Part shown: in pieces, positions 8,547 through 18,066 of the stretch
How positions within the stretch are numbered: position 1 is the first letter of the stretch
Layout of the letters: each line of letters opens with the position of its first letter
Assembly: GCF_010614805.1 (NCBI RefSeq)
Contig: NZ_JAAFZC010000001.1
Coordinates: 2,702,522 to 2,766,521, forward strand
Source of the DNA: Pseudooceanicola aestuarii
GTDB lineage: Bacteria > Pseudomonadota > Alphaproteobacteria > Rhodobacterales > Rhodobacteraceae
Reading direction: 5' to 3'
DNA length: 64,000 nt
The notes under the pieces: model-generated
What the model saw: the letters and a program-made list of their open reading frames with translations, nothing else
Database searches by the model: none
What the model was told of the DNA's origin: nothing
Made by a program: the position numbers and the translations under genes

Positions 8547-9352
8547 CCACCGCCACCCGTTATCCCACGACCTGGCGGCGCCCGCCGCAGATCATCCAGG
8601 ACCGCCGCCTGCGGCTGGCCCTGCAACTGGGGGTGCTTGTCTACCTGGTGCTGGCCGGATCGACCATCGACGTCAACTGGACCCGCGTCGCCGAAGGGAT
8701 GGAACGCGGCCAGCGGTTCGTTCTGGGCTTTCTTCAGCCCGATTTCACCAGCCGCTGGAAGGACATCAGCCAGGGCCTGGTCGAAAGTCTGACGATGACG
8801 CTGACCTCTACCGTGGTAGGGGTGCTGATCGCGATCCCGGTGGGCATCGGCGCCTCGCGCAACATGGTGCCGCGCCCGATCTACCTGACCTGCCGCGCCA
8901 TCGTCGCTGTCAGCCGGTCTCTTCAGGAGGTCATCGTCGCGATTTTCCTGGTGGCGATGTTCGGCTTTGGCCCCTTTGCCGGGTTTCTGACCCTGACATT
9001 CGCCACCGTAGGCTTCATCGCCAAGCTGTTGGCCGACGATATCGAGGAGATCGACGAAACCCAGGCCGAGGCGATCCGCGCCACCGGCGCCTCCTGGGTG
9101 CAGCTGCTGAACTACGCGGTGCAGCCGCAGGTGATGCCGCGCCTGCTGGGCCTGTCGCTCTACCGGCTGGACATCAATTTCCGTGAAAGCGCGGTGATCG
9201 GCATTGTCGGCGCCGGCGGCATCGGCGCGACACTGAACACCGCCATCGACCGCTATGAATATGACAGTGCCGGGGCGATCCTGCTGATCGTCATCGCCAT
9301 CGTCATGGTGGCGGAATACGGCTCCGGCTATCTACGGAAGTTCCTGCAATGA
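8543..9352 (+). CDS. phnE: Phosphonate ABC transporter, permease 1
   Basis: A 269-residue membrane protein of the PhnE family with about six helices. The coupling-loop (EAA) region is [20 protein letters not shown] in spirit, seen here as [17 protein letters not shown] near residue 175. It is followed by [22 protein letters not shown], a hallmark of PhnE permeases. It starts at the ATG of an ATGA overlap with phnC and ends in another ATGA overlap with the second permease (9349-9352). Paired with the next gene it would form the heterodimeric channel for the PhnD ligand. Confidence 0.92.
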   Translation: MTTATRYPTTWRRPPQIIQDRRLRLALQLGVLVYLVLAGSTIDVNWTRVAEGMERGQRFVLGFLQPDFTSRWKDISQGLVESLTMTLTSTVVGVLIAIPVGIGASRNMVPRPIYLTCRAIVAVSRSLQEVIVAIFLVAMFGFGPFAGFLTLTFATVGFIAKLLADDIEEIDETQAEAIRATGASWVQLLNYAVQPQVMPRLLGLSLYRLDINFRESAVIGIVGAGGIGATLNTAIDRYEYDSAGAILLIVIAIVMVAEYGSGYLRKFLQ

Positions 9353-10161
9353 CCGATCTGACCACCTATCCCACGGCCTGGAGCCACCGCAGCGCGCGTC
9401 TGCGCCTGATGATCTGGACCGGATGGCTGGCGCTGGTGGCGCTGTTCGTCTGGTGCTGGCAGATCATGACGGAAAACACCATCTGGGCCTTTGTCTCGGA
9501 CGCGCCGCGTCAGGCCGCCGATATCGGCGGGCGCATGATGCCGCCCGAATGGGGCTACTTGCCGGAGCTGATGAAGCCGCTCTGGGACACGTTGAACATC
9601 GCCACGCTGGGCACTGTCGGCGGGGTGCTGATGGCGGTGCCCGTGGCGCTGCTGGCGGCGCGCAACACCACACCGTCGGTGACGTTCCTGCGGCCCGTGG
9701 CGCTGTTCATCATCGTGGCCTCGCGGTCGATCAACTCGCTGATCTGGGCGCTGCTGCTGGTGGCGATCATCGGACCGGGGCTGCTGGCCGGGATCGTGGC
9801 CATCGCGCTGCGGTCGATCGGGTTCGTCGGCAAGCTTCTGTACGAGGCGATCGAGGAGACGGACCCCCGCCAGATCGAGGCGGTGAGCGCCACAGGCGCC
9901 GGCCCGGCTCAGGTGCTGATCTATGGCGTGGTGCCGCAGATCATGCCGGCCTTCTGGGGGATTTCGGTCTTCCGCTGGGACATCAACATCCGTGAAAGCA
10001 CCATCCTGGGGCTGGTCGGCGCCGGGGGGCTGGGGTTGAAGCTGAATGCCTCCCTTGCCATTCTGGCCTGGGACCAGGTGGCGGTGATCCTGCTGCTGAT
10101 CCTGGGCACGGTAGTGGTCAGCGAATGGGTCGCGGCCAAGGTGCGCCACGGCATCATCTGA
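9349..10161 (+). CDS. phnE: Phosphonate ABC transporter, permease 2
   Basis: A 270-residue PhnE paralogue. The EAA-type loop reads EETDPRQIEAVSATGAGPAQ near residue 165 and is followed by FRWDINIRESTILGLVGAGG, matching the first permease. Two non-identical permeases after phnC are the common arrangement in alphaproteobacteria. It is the last gene of the unit: no phnF regulator, C-P lyase (phnG-M) or phosphonatase follows before the next gene on the opposite strand. Imported phosphonate must therefore be degraded by enzymes encoded elsewhere. Confidence 0.92.
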   Translation: MTDLTTYPTAWSHRSARLRLMIWTGWLALVALFVWCWQIMTENTIWAFVSDAPRQAADIGGRMMPPEWGYLPELMKPLWDTLNIATLGTVGGVLMAVPVALLAARNTTPSVTFLRPVALFIIVASRSINSLIWALLLVAIIGPGLLAGIVAIALRSIGFVGKLLYEAIEETDPRQIEAVSATGAGPAQVLIYGVVPQIMPAFWGISVFRWDINIRESTILGLVGAGGLGLKLNASLAILAWDQVAVILLLILGTVVVSEWVAAKVRHGII

Positions 10162-10615
10162 TCCGCGCGCGGGCCCGGTGACGGGCCCGCAGGCACCTCG
10201 GGGCCTCCCTGATGTCTTCCGATGGCCTCCCTGTATTGTCCCCGGCGAGGCGAGGGGGCGCTTATCCGGCATGCGGTCTTGCCGGGCGGTCGTGCGGGAG
10301 CCACGCCATCCGCCGCCCCGATCGCCGGGCTGGCCGATCGCCCCCGCGGCACCCTGCTTGCCCTTCACGACCCATGTCCCGCGCCGCCGATGTCTTGCAC
10401 TGCCTGCGACCTCTCCCTGTGGTTGTTCCCGCATTCGCCCGCTGGCATCCGACCCGGCCTCCGGCTTGAGGCGCGGCGCAAGGCCGAAGAGGACGATTGC
10501 CAGGGACCAACCGGCGGCGCCGTGACCCATCAGTGGGCCGGGACAAACCGCGCCCATCATGCGCTGACCGGGCCGCGCGCCCGCGACCACCGCACCGGTA
10601 GTCCCGGCACGACAA
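10162..10615. other. Gene-free stretch
   Basis: About 450 very GC-rich bases between the end of phnE (plus strand) and the terminator of the RTX gene (minus strand). Frames are open on both strands but give Arg/Pro/Gly-rich sequences with no family resemblance. I see no clear terminator for the phn operon and no RNA gene. Confidence 0.5.
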
Positions 10616-10652
10616 AAGCCCCCGTCCCGCCATGGCCAGGGGACGGGGGCTT
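10616..10652 (-). terminator. Rho-independent terminator of the RTX gene
   Basis: A perfect 13-base-pair stem (AAGCCCCCGTCCC at 10616-10628 with its complement at 10640-10652) has an 11-base loop. Read on the minus strand it is followed by TTTTGTCG, and it lies 14 bases beyond the stop codon of the RTX gene at 10666. Confidence 0.85.
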
Positions 10653-10665
10653 GCGTCCGGGTCGA

Positions 10666-13104
10666 TCAGAAGATGAACGCGTCCATGTCCAGATCGGAGA
10701 TCCCGACGGCCTTCAGGATCAGAATGTCGCCCTCCATGCCGCCGGCCAGATCGCCCATGTCGATGATCGTGGCCCAGCCCTGATCGTCGGCGACCTGCAT
10801 GACGCTGGCGTGGTCGGTGTTCAGCGCGGAGAAATCGATCAGGTCGGTGCCGGCCTCGAAGTCATGGACGAAATCCTTGCCGGAGCCTGCTGCGAAGACA
10901 AAGGTGTCTGCCGCGCCATCCGCCGACCAATTGCCACCCCAAAGCTGATCGTTGCCTGCGCCGCCTTCGATGATGTCCGCGCCGGTGCCGCCGACGATCT
11001 TGTCCACGCCTGCGCCGCCCGACAGCTGGTCATTGCCCGTGCCGCCGTCCAGGAAATCGTTGCCTTCGCCGCCAAGGATGGCGTCATCGCCGGCCTCGCC
11101 GCGCAGCTTGTCGTTGCCGGTGCCACCGTCGATCAGGTCGTTGCCGCTGCCGGCGGACACCAGGTCATTGCCCTGATCGCCGTACAGGCTGTCCGCGCCG
11201 GTGCCGCCGTTGATATCGTCGTCGCCCGCGTTGCCGTGGATCTCGTCATTGCCTTCGCCACCGCGCAGGGTGTCGTTGCCGCCCTCGACCTGGACCAGGG
11301 CGGGTTCGCGCAGCAGCACGGCGGCATCGGCGTCGATTTCGGCAAAGGGATCGGCCGAGCGGGGGTCGACGGCGCCGTCGTTGGACCCGGTGGCCGGGGC
11401 CTCGGACATGAATTCCGAATAGGCCTGACCGGTGGTCCAGTCGACGTTGACCTTGAAGATCGCGCCGCTGATGTCGGTGGCGCCGTTCAGGTCGTGGTCG
11501 CCCTTGTTCAGCCCGTAATAAAGGTTCCCCTCGCCGTCGAAGAAGACCGCGCCATAGGCACCGTTGGCCATGCCGCTTTCCATTTCCGCGCCATAGAGCG
11601 TGCCTGTGATCGCGACTTCGGTAAAGGTCGGCTGGCCGCCCTGGGCCACGGCGCTGACGTCGATCTTCACCACCTTGCCGGTACCGCCGTTGGAGCTGGG
11701 GGAGACCACCGCCAGGAACACGCCTTCGGCGGCGTTGTAGGCCAGGTCATAGGTGCGGTCCTGGAACATGGCGCTGTCGAAATGCAGGTGCTGGATGGCC
11801 GGGTTGCCGTCGGCGTCGCGATTGTCCACATCGACGATGCTGATGCGGTTCAACGCGGAATGGAAGGTCCAGAGGTTGCCGGCATCGTCGAAATCGCCGA
11901 CGTAATCGCCGTAGAAGCCGTCGCCGATGCGGTAGGTCGCGCCGGTGGCGTCGATGGCCACGATATCGGTGGTGGACACGGCATTGCCCAGGCTGTCGGT
12001 GCCGCCCGATTTCGCCACGCCGTAGATCAGGTCATCCTGCACGTTGAAGCCGGTGGCGTTGATCTTGAAGCCCGGCGCCTGGCCCACCGCCTCGTAGGTG
12101 CTGGCGGCGGTGTCGAAGACATGCAGGTGGCCGTCGATCACCTGGTAGAGCTTGGCCTGGCCGGCGGCGAAGGCCGCGACTTCCGCCGTTTCGCCGCCCA
12201 CGTCCAACGTACCGGCATAGGAGACGATCGGCCCGGAAAAATCGTAGGTGGCGTCAAAGCTTTCCTCCACCGTGCGGAAGCTGATTTCGCCAGCGTCACC
12301 GGTGCTTTGCACATCGACCTCGAAGGTCTGGTAGGCGCCGGAGAACGTTTGCACCGTCTCCACGACTTCGCCGTTCCAGATGACCTCGACAGTGGCAGAG
12401 GACTTGCCAGCGGACAGATTGGCCGCCAGGTCAAAGGAAATGGTGTAGGTTTCGCCCGCAACCGTTTGCGCGGATTGGGAAATCACTTCCTGGCCGAAAT
12501 CATCGGTGACGGTCCAGCCGCCCTGTTGCGCCAGCCCGTCAAAGGTGGTCGCCGTGCCGCCGTCGGCCAGCAGGTTGTCGCCCTTCAGGTCGCCGTAGAT
12601 CACGTCGTCGCCGGCGCCGCCGTTGACGATGTCGGCACCCTGACCGGCCTCGGCGTAGTCGTTGCCGGCCTCCAGGTTCAGGATGTCGTCGCCCGCGCCG
12701 CCGAAGGTCTGGTCGTTGCCGGAGCCCGCGTTCAGGATGTCGTCGCCGGCGCCTGCGAACAACTGGTCGTGACCGCCGTTGCCCAGCAGAACGTCGTTGC
12801 CCGCGCCGGTGATGATCAGGTCGTCGAAGGCGCGCATCGCGGCCACGTCGGAGGCCACGACCTTGGCCGCGTCATAAACCCAGCGGTCGCCGTCATAGCT
12901 CCATTCGTCGCCGACCATGTCGCCCGCGCCCAGGTCATTGCCCGCACCGGTGGAGATCGTGTCGTTGCCGATGTGGCCGTTTGCGAAATCGACGAGGTCC
13001 GAGGCCTCGACGATGACTTCGCCGTTTTCGTTGACATAGCCGTCCAGGATCAGGTCGTCGCCGGAGGTGCCGATGAATTCAAAGGTGCGGAAGATGCTGG
13101 TCAT
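10666..13104 (-). CDS. RTX-type calcium-binding, probably type I secreted protein
   Basis: An 812-residue acidic protein with two blocks of RTX nonapeptides (GGxGxDxxx): about residues 45-172 (for example GAGDDILNAGSGNDQTFG) and about 615-735 (GGEGNDFLDGGTGNDQLSG). Between them lie a beta-rich domain starting DNLLADGGTATTFDGLAQ (about 175-285), reminiscent of galactose-binding modules, and a region of about 300 residues with repeated short strands (LYQVIDGHLHVFDTAAS, DIVAIDATGATYRIGDG) that resembles DUF6923-like beta-propellers. The C-terminus ends DLDMDAFIF, a hydrophobic/acidic end like type I secretion signals, and there is no N-terminal signal peptide. No ABC exporter or HlyD gene is nearby. 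The start is the ATG at 13104, with AGGA about twelve bases upstream. It is likely a cell-surface or released Ca2+-binding protein; the target is unknown. Confidence 0.9.
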   Translation of the reverse strand: MTSIFRTFEFIGTSGDDLILDGYVNENGEVIVEASDLVDFANGHIGNDTISTGAGNDLGAGDMVGDEWSYDGDRWVYDAAKVVASDVAAMRAFDDLIITGAGNDVLLGNGGHDQLFAGAGDDILNAGSGNDQTFGGAGDDILNLEAGNDYAEAGQGADIVNGGAGDDVIYGDLKGDNLLADGGTATTFDGLAQQGGWTVTDDFGQEVISQSAQTVAGETYTISFDLAANLSAGKSSATVEVIWNGEVVETVQTFSGAYQTFEVDVQSTGDAGEISFRTVEESFDATYDFSGPIVSYAGTLDVGGETAEVAAFAAGQAKLYQVIDGHLHVFDTAASTYEAVGQAPGFKINATGFNVQDDLIYGVAKSGGTDSLGNAVSTTDIVAIDATGATYRIGDGFYGDYVGDFDDAGNLWTFHSALNRISIVDVDNRDADGNPAIQHLHFDSAMFQDRTYDLAYNAAEGVFLAVVSPSSNGGTGKVVKIDVSAVAQGGQPTFTEVAITGTLYGAEMESGMANGAYGAVFFDGEGNLYYGLNKGDHDLNGATDISGAIFKVNVDWTTGQAYSEFMSEAPATGSNDGAVDPRSADPFAEIDADAAVLLREPALVQVEGGNDTLRGGEGNDEIHGNAGDDDINGGTGADSLYGDQGNDLVSAGSGNDLIDGGTGNDKLRGEAGDDAILGGEGNDFLDGGTGNDQLSGGAGVDKIVGGTGADIIEGGAGNDQLWGGNWSADGAADTFVFAAGSGKDFVHDFEAGTDLIDFSALNTDHASVMQVADDQGWATIIDMGDLAGGMEGDILILKAVGISDLDMDAFIF

Positions 13105-13646
13105 GATGAAATCCTAACTTTCTGTCGGGGGCCGGGGGGAGCGGTCTGCCATGGTGTCCGGCGCTGAATGCGTTTCTGGAAACGTTATTGCAGACCCGGA
13201 ATTGCATTTCCCGCGCACATGCGGCGACTGGCCTAATCCAAAGGGATAGGTCGGGTCATATCGGGAGGGGCCACCCCACCTGAAACGGGTGGGGTGGCCC
13301 TCCTTGCGTCGGGATTTCGCCATGTTTTCGACATGTTGTGCCATTGGCGCGGCAGCGTCGGGCCGGTGCAGGCTGTCGGCGGGCACGGGGTGAATCGCGC
13401 GCCGCTGCGTGGATCGGGGCGCGCCGCCGCAGGCGGTCCCGCAACTGCGCGTCCTGCCGCCCGCAGGCTGGCCCGCCACGCAGAAGGTCATGCGGCAAAA
13501 AGACACCGTGCCACGCAAAAACGCCGCGCGGGCCGATGGGGCACGCGCGGCGCGATGGCGGCCACAGGGCCGCGAAGGGGGGGGCGCAAAGATGCGGGGG
13601 GGCCGCGGGGGGTGGCCCGCGCGGCGCCCGGTCCCCGCCGGGGCCG
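13105..13646. other. Gene-free stretch containing a strong hairpin
   Basis: About 540 bases between the RTX start and the aldehyde dehydrogenase stop, both on the minus strand. The part next to the RTX gene (13105-13215) is less GC-rich and probably holds its promoter. A 13-base-pair hairpin at 13268-13300 is listed separately. No supported open reading frame. Confidence 0.5.
13268..13300. terminator. Strong hairpin, possible terminator
   Basis: GGGCCACCCCACC (13268-13280) pairs perfectly with 13288-13300 around a 7-base loop, and the outer flanks (GGAG/CTCC) can extend the stem with one bulge. Neither side has a T-run. It could end transcripts that come from the aldehyde dehydrogenase gene, or belong to an unannotated small RNA. 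Confidence 0.4.
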
Positions 13647-15032
13647 TCAGGCCGCTCGGGAGGTCAGGTAGACGGCCTTGGCATTGACGAATTCATGCAT
13701 CCCGAACCCGCCGTGTTCGCGGCCATAGCCGGAATTCTTCACCCCGCCAAAGGGCATGTTGGGATCGGCGGCGCCAAAGGAGTTGATGCGCACCATGCCG
13801 GTGTCGAAATGGGTGCGGGCCAGCGCCAGGGCGCGTTCCTCGTCCCTGGAGAAGATGCCGCCGCCCAGCCCGTAGCGGCTGTCATTGGCGATGCGCATCG
13901 CATCCGCATCGTCGCGGGCCCGGATCACCGCGGCCACGGGGCCGAAGATCTCGTCGTCATAGGCGGGCATGCCCGGTTTCACATCGCCCAGCACCGTGGC
14001 CGGATAGAAGGCGCCGGACCCCTCGGGTACCTGGCCGCCGCACAGGATCGTGGCACCGGCCTTCACGCTCTGCTCCACCTGGTCACGTACCGTTTCGAAC
14101 TGGTCCTGCGAGCTGAGCGGCCCCAGCTCTGTCCGGTCATCGGTGGGATCGCCCATGCGGATCCGGGCCATCTGCGCTGCAAAGGCATCGACGAAACGGT
14201 CATAAACCTTCTCGGTGACGATGAACCGCTTGGCGTTCACGCAGGTTTCCCCGTTGTTGTACAGCCGCCCGATGACGGAGGTTTTCACCGCCAGCTCGAT
14301 ATCTGCATCCTCCAGCACCAGGTAGGCATCGTTCGAACCCAGCTCCAGCACCGATTTCTTCAGCGCGGCGGCTGCCTGCTGGCCGATATGCTGTCCGGCC
14401 GTGTCCGACCCGGTCATGGTCACGCCGCGCACCTTGTCATGGGCGATGATCCTGTCCGATGTCTCGTGGTCGATCACCACGACCTGGAACAGTTCCTCCG
14501 GCAGGCCCGCCTCGATGCACAGCTCCCGCAGGCGCAGGCCGCTGCCGGTGCAGATGGAGGCATGTTTCAGCACACAGCCATTGCCCGCCATCAGCGCGGC
14601 TGCCAGAACGCGCACGGGTTGGTATAGCGGGAAATTCCACGGCTGCACCGAATAGATCACCCCGATCGGCTGATAGGTGACGACGCCGCGCCGGCCATCG
14701 CCATGCACACGGTCCTCGTCGCCCAGGATGCGGGGGCCATTGTCGGCGGTATAGTCGAAGATCTGGGCGCAGATCTCCACCTCCTGCTTGCCGCCCGAGA
14801 TCAGCTTGCCGGTTTCACGGGTCATCAGCGCGGCCAGCTCGTCAGCGTTGTCGCGCAGCTTGGCGGCGATGCTGCGCAGCACAGGGGCGCGTTCCTCATG
14901 GGTGATCTCGCGCCAGGAGAGAAAGGCGCTGTGGCTTGCTTCGACCGCGGCAAAGGCCTCCTCGGCGCTCTGGACGTCATAGGATTGCAGCGTCTCGCCG
15001 GTGGCCGGGTTGCGGGTGGTGATCTGGGTCAT
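13647..15032 (-). CDS. NAD(P)-dependent succinate-semialdehyde dehydrogenase-type aldehyde dehydrogenase
   Basis: A 461-residue aldehyde dehydrogenase whose length and sequence match the short Sad/YneI branch. Landmarks: ITTRNPATGETL at the start, YSVQPWNFPLYQPVR (the proline-tryptophan-Asn cofactor loop), VTMTGSDTAGQHIG, LELGSNDAYLVLEDAD with the general-base Glu, NNGETCVNAKRFIV with the catalytic Cys, and EIFGPVAAVIRA. The expected reaction is oxidation of succinate semialdehyde, or a similar small semialdehyde, to the acid. The start is at MTQITTRNP (ATG 15032), preceded by AAAGGAG; the open frame continues to 15269 in low-complexity sequence. It lies 263 bases downstream of an ABC-transporter ATPase on the same strand and could share its regulation. 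Confidence 0.9.
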   Translation of the reverse strand: MTQITTRNPATGETLQSYDVQSAEEAFAAVEASHSAFLSWREITHEERAPVLRSIAAKLRDNADELAALMTRETGKLISGGKQEVEICAQIFDYTADNGPRILGDEDRVHGDGRRGVVTYQPIGVIYSVQPWNFPLYQPVRVLAAALMAGNGCVLKHASICTGSGLRLRELCIEAGLPEELFQVVVIDHETSDRIIAHDKVRGVTMTGSDTAGQHIGQQAAAALKKSVLELGSNDAYLVLEDADIELAVKTSVIGRLYNNGETCVNAKRFIVTEKVYDRFVDAFAAQMARIRMGDPTDDRTELGPLSSQDQFETVRDQVEQSVKAGATILCGGQVPEGSGAFYPATVLGDVKPGMPAYDDEIFGPVAAVIRARDDADAMRIANDSRYGLGGGIFSRDEERALALARTHFDTGMVRINSFGAADPNMPFGGVKNSGYGREHGGFGMHEFVNAKAVYLTSRAA

Positions 15033-15295
15033 TCCGTACTCCTTTTCTCTTGGGCAGGGAACGGTGGGACGCGGGGCGAAGTTCCACGGCGTGCGGGCAC
15101 GAAAGCGTGACGGGGACGGGGTTTCCCTGGCGGCAGCGCGGGGGCCGGGGGCATGGACGAGGGCACGGCCCGGACGTGCCGCGTGGCGCGCTCTCGCTCC
15201 GCCCTTGGTGTGGGGCGGGGCGCTGCGTTGGCGCGCAGGACAGAGGGCGGCAGCACCCGCCCCCCCCAACCACCCCGGCGCGGAGGGGCCGGAGA

Positions 15296-16372
15296 TCAGG
15301 CGGGGGCGAGGCTGCGGGCCGGCAGGCCGCCGCCCAGCGGATCGGCAAAGGCCCAGGGGTCGCGGAGGGTCAGGCCCAGGGTTTCCCCCGGGCGGGCACG
15401 CTGCGGGGACAGGGCGATCAGGGTTTCGCCTTCGGCCTCCAGAGACAGGCGGAACCGCCCGCCCAGGTAGGTGCAGCCGCTGACGCGGGCACGCAACGGG
15501 GCGCTGTCGGACAGGGTGATCGCCTCAGGGCGCAGGCTGACATGCGTGGGATCGGCGGTGCGGCTGCGGGCCGTCACCTCCTGGCCCAGCACCGACAGGT
15601 GGATGCGGCCCGGCCCGGCAGGCCCCAGACCCCGGGCGGAGACCACGGCACCGTCACCGACGAAACCGGCGACAAAGCAATCCGCCGGCTCCCCGTAGAG
15701 CGTCTCGGGCGCGGCGAACTGGCGGATGCGCCCGGCCTCCATGACCGCGACCCGATCGGCGAGGGCAAGGGCCTCCCCCTGATCATGGGTGACATAGACC
15801 ATGGTCGCGCCGGTGCGGCGGTGGAACATGGAAAAGACCTCCTGCATCGTGCCGCGCAGGGCGAGATCGAGGTTGGCCAGCGGCTCGTCCAGCAACACGG
15901 CGCGTGGTTCGAACACCAGGCATCGCGCCAGGGCAACCCGCTGGCGTTGCCCGCCCGACAGCTGCGCCGGCATCCGGTCGGCCAGCGCGCCCAGCCCGGT
16001 CAGGGTCAGTGCCTCCTCCACGCGGCGGGCGCGTTCGGCGCGGGGCAGGCCACGCACCTCCAGCGGGTAGGCGACATTGCCGTGCACCGATTTGTGCGGC
16101 CACAATGCATAGGACTGAAAGACGATGCCGATGCCGCGATCCTCCGGCGCGACGAAGGTGCCCGGCCCGGCGACGATATCGCCGCCCAGCCGGATTTCGC
16201 CCCCGGTGGGGATCTCGAACCCGGCGGCCAGACGCAGCAACGTGGTCTTGCCGCAGCCCGAAGGGCCCAGCAGGGCGACGAATTCACCGGCGCCGATGCG
16301 CATGTCGATCCCGTCCAGCGCGGGGGCGCCGTCGAACCGCTTGGTCAGGTTGGAAAAGCTCAGCTCTGCCAC
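15296..16372 (-). CDS. ABC transporter ATP-binding protein, Fe3+/2-aminoethylphosphonate/polyamine type
   Basis: A 358-residue ATPase with Walker A GPSGCGKTT (about 38-46), signature [14 protein letters not shown], Walker B AVLLDEPLANLD, H-loop YVTHDQGEALALAD, and a C-terminal TOBE-type region after residue 240. The phrase FQSYALWPHKSVHGNVAYPL is typical of the FbpC/PotA-like group. The start is a GTG at 16372 (VAELSFSNLTKRF). It overlaps the end of the permease gene by 13 bases, so translation is probably coupled. The frame is open upstream only because it is antisense-like to the permease gene. Confidence 0.9.
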   Translation of the reverse strand: MAELSFSNLTKRFDGAPALDGIDMRIGAGEFVALLGPSGCGKTTLLRLAAGFEIPTGGEIRLGGDIVAGPGTFVAPEDRGIGIVFQSYALWPHKSVHGNVAYPLEVRGLPRAERARRVEEALTLTGLGALADRMPAQLSGGQRQRVALARCLVFEPRAVLLDEPLANLDLALRGTMQEVFSMFHRRTGATMVYVTHDQGEALALADRVAVMEAGRIRQFAAPETLYGEPADCFVAGFVGDGAVVSARGLGPAGPGRIHLSVLGQEVTARSRTADPTHVSLRPEAITLSDSAPLRARVSGCTYLGGRFRLSLEAEGETLIALSPQRARPGETLGLTLRDPWAFADPLGGGLPARSLAPA

Positions 16373-18066
16373 GGGATGACTCCTTTGGGGAAGCGTCGCG
16401 CGCCGGCCTGCACCAGGCCCATCAGCGCCACGATCAACAGCACGATGGACATCGCCAGCGCCGAGGCCATGACCGTTTCGCCGCTGTCTTCGAGGTTGTA
16501 GATCACGACGCCCAGCGTTTCGGTCCCCGAAGACCACAGCAGCGCCGAGACGGTCAATTCATTTACCGCTGTCAGGAACACAAGGATCGCCCCGGCGGCG
16601 GCCGAGGGCGCCGCCAGCGGCAGGACGATGGTGCGCAGGCGACGGCCAAGTCGGGCGCCCGTGCTGGCGGCGGCCTCTTCCATCGCGGGGTCCAGCTGGG
16701 CGATGGCGGATTGGATCGGCCGGAGCATCACAACCAGAAACCGCGCCAGATAGGCCAGCAGGATGATCCACAGCGTGCCATAAAGCGTCAGGTCGGTGAA
16801 CGGCAGGTTCATGAAGGCCAGGATGCAGGCGATCGACAGGACCACGCCGGGCAGCGCGTAGGGCAGGTCGACAAGGGTATCCAACAGGCGGCTGGCGCGG
16901 CTGGGGCGGCGCTGCATCAGCCAGGCAAGGGGGAGACAGAGAGCCATCAGGATTGCCGCCGCCGCAGTCGCCAGCAGCAGCGAATTGCCATAGGCGCGGC
17001 GGGTGACGGGCTGCACCAGCAGCGCCTCGCGCCAACTGTCCAATGTCGCGCTGGCCCAGGTCAACGGCACTCCATAGGCCGGGATCAGAGAGGTCGCCAA
17101 CAACGCCAGCAACGGCAGCGCCAATATGGCCGCGATGAAGGACCATAGCGCGATTTCCACCGGCCCGCGCGCCCGGCCCAACGACAGGGCCAGCGGTACG
17201 CCTGACAGACCGGCCAGCCCATGGCCCTGCCGTTTCAGCACGGCGCGCGCCACCAGCACGCCCACGATGGCCACCGTGCCGATCAGCAGCGACAGTACCG
17301 CGACCTCCGGCAGGACAGAGGGGCCCATGCCGACCAGCCGCTGATAGATCAGCGTCGGCAACGTGGAATACCGCGCCGGAATGCCCAGCATCGCGGGGAT
17401 GCCGAAATTGCCCAGGGCGGTGACAAAGGCCATCGCCCCACCGGCCAGCAATGCGGGCATCGACAGCGGCAACACGATCTGCGCCCAGACCCGAAGGGCA
17501 CCGGCGCCGGACATGCGGGCGGCCTCCACCAGGTCGGCGGGGATCATGCGCAGCCCGGCCCGCAGGGTCAGAAACACGAGAGAGGCATGTTGAATGCCCA
17601 GCAGAAGGATGATCCCGCCGGGCGAGTAGAGCGGCTGCGGACTGCCCAGCGGCGGCGCCAACCCCAGCATCTTGAGCAGGACAGAGGAGGGGCCGGTGAC
17701 CTGCATCCATGCCAGCGCGGTGATCTGCGGCGGGATCATCATCGGCACCATCAGGCAGAAAACCAGCGCCGCCTTGCCCCGGATATCGGTCAGCGCGACG
17801 AGAAACGCAAAAAGCCCGCCAATCGCGATCGACAGGATCGTGCCGCCACCGGCGGTAATCAGCGAATGGGCCAATGCGGTGCGGGTGCTGTCGCGGCCCA
17901 GCACCTCCGTCAGATGGGCGCCGGTCAGCCCGCTGCCAAGGCCGATCCCTTCCAGCAGCAGGCGCAGGACCGGGCCCAGGGCAATCAGCCCCACGGGCAG
18001 CAGAAGCAGTGGCAGCAGCCGGTCACGGGACCGGCTGCCACCCGTGTTCGTCGCGCCGGCGGTCAT
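16360..18066 (-). CDS. ABC transporter permease, fused double-domain (FbpB/PhnU2-like)
   Basis: A 568-residue membrane protein made of two fused permease domains with about twelve helices. The first EAA loop is LVEAARMSGAGALRVWAQIV (about residue 195) and the second LDPAMEEAAASTGARLGRRL (about residue 475). Such fused permeases occur in Fe3+ importers (FbpB/AfuB) and in one type of 2-aminoethylphosphonate importer; sequence reading alone does not separate the two. It starts with the ATG of an ATGA overlap with the binding-protein gene (18063-18066) and ends inside the start of the ATPase gene. Confidence 0.9.
   Translation of the reverse strand: MTAGATNTGGSRSRDRLLPLLLLPVGLIALGPVLRLLLEGIGLGSGLTGAHLTEVLGRDSTRTALAHSLITAGGGTILSIAIGGLFAFLVALTDIRGKAALVFCLMVPMMIPPQITALAWMQVTGPSSVLLKMLGLAPPLGSPQPLYSPGGIILLLGIQHASLVFLTLRAGLRMIPADLVEAARMSGAGALRVWAQIVLPLSMPALLAGGAMAFVTALGNFGIPAMLGIPARYSTLPTLIYQRLVGMGPSVLPEVAVLSLLIGTVAIVGVLVARAVLKRQGHGLAGLSGVPLALSLGRARGPVEIALWSFIAAILALPLLALLATSLIPAYGVPLTWASATLDSWREALLVQPVTRRAYGNSLLLATAAAAILMALCLPLAWLMQRRPSRASRLLDTLVDLPYALPGVVLSIACILAFMNLPFTDLTLYGTLWIILLAYLARFLVVMLRPIQSAIAQLDPAMEEAAASTGARLGRRLRTIVLPLAAPSAAAGAILVFLTAVNELTVSALLWSSGTETLGVVIYNLEDSGETVMASALAMSIVLLIVALMGLVQAGARRFPKGVIPWQS

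Noticed and set aside
10222..13167. A 981-codon open frame on the plus strand opposite the RTX gene.
   Set aside because: It is antisense to a gene with clear RTX repeats; its repetitive Val/Ala/Asp composition is the reverse reading of the GGxGxD codons, and it has no start signals.
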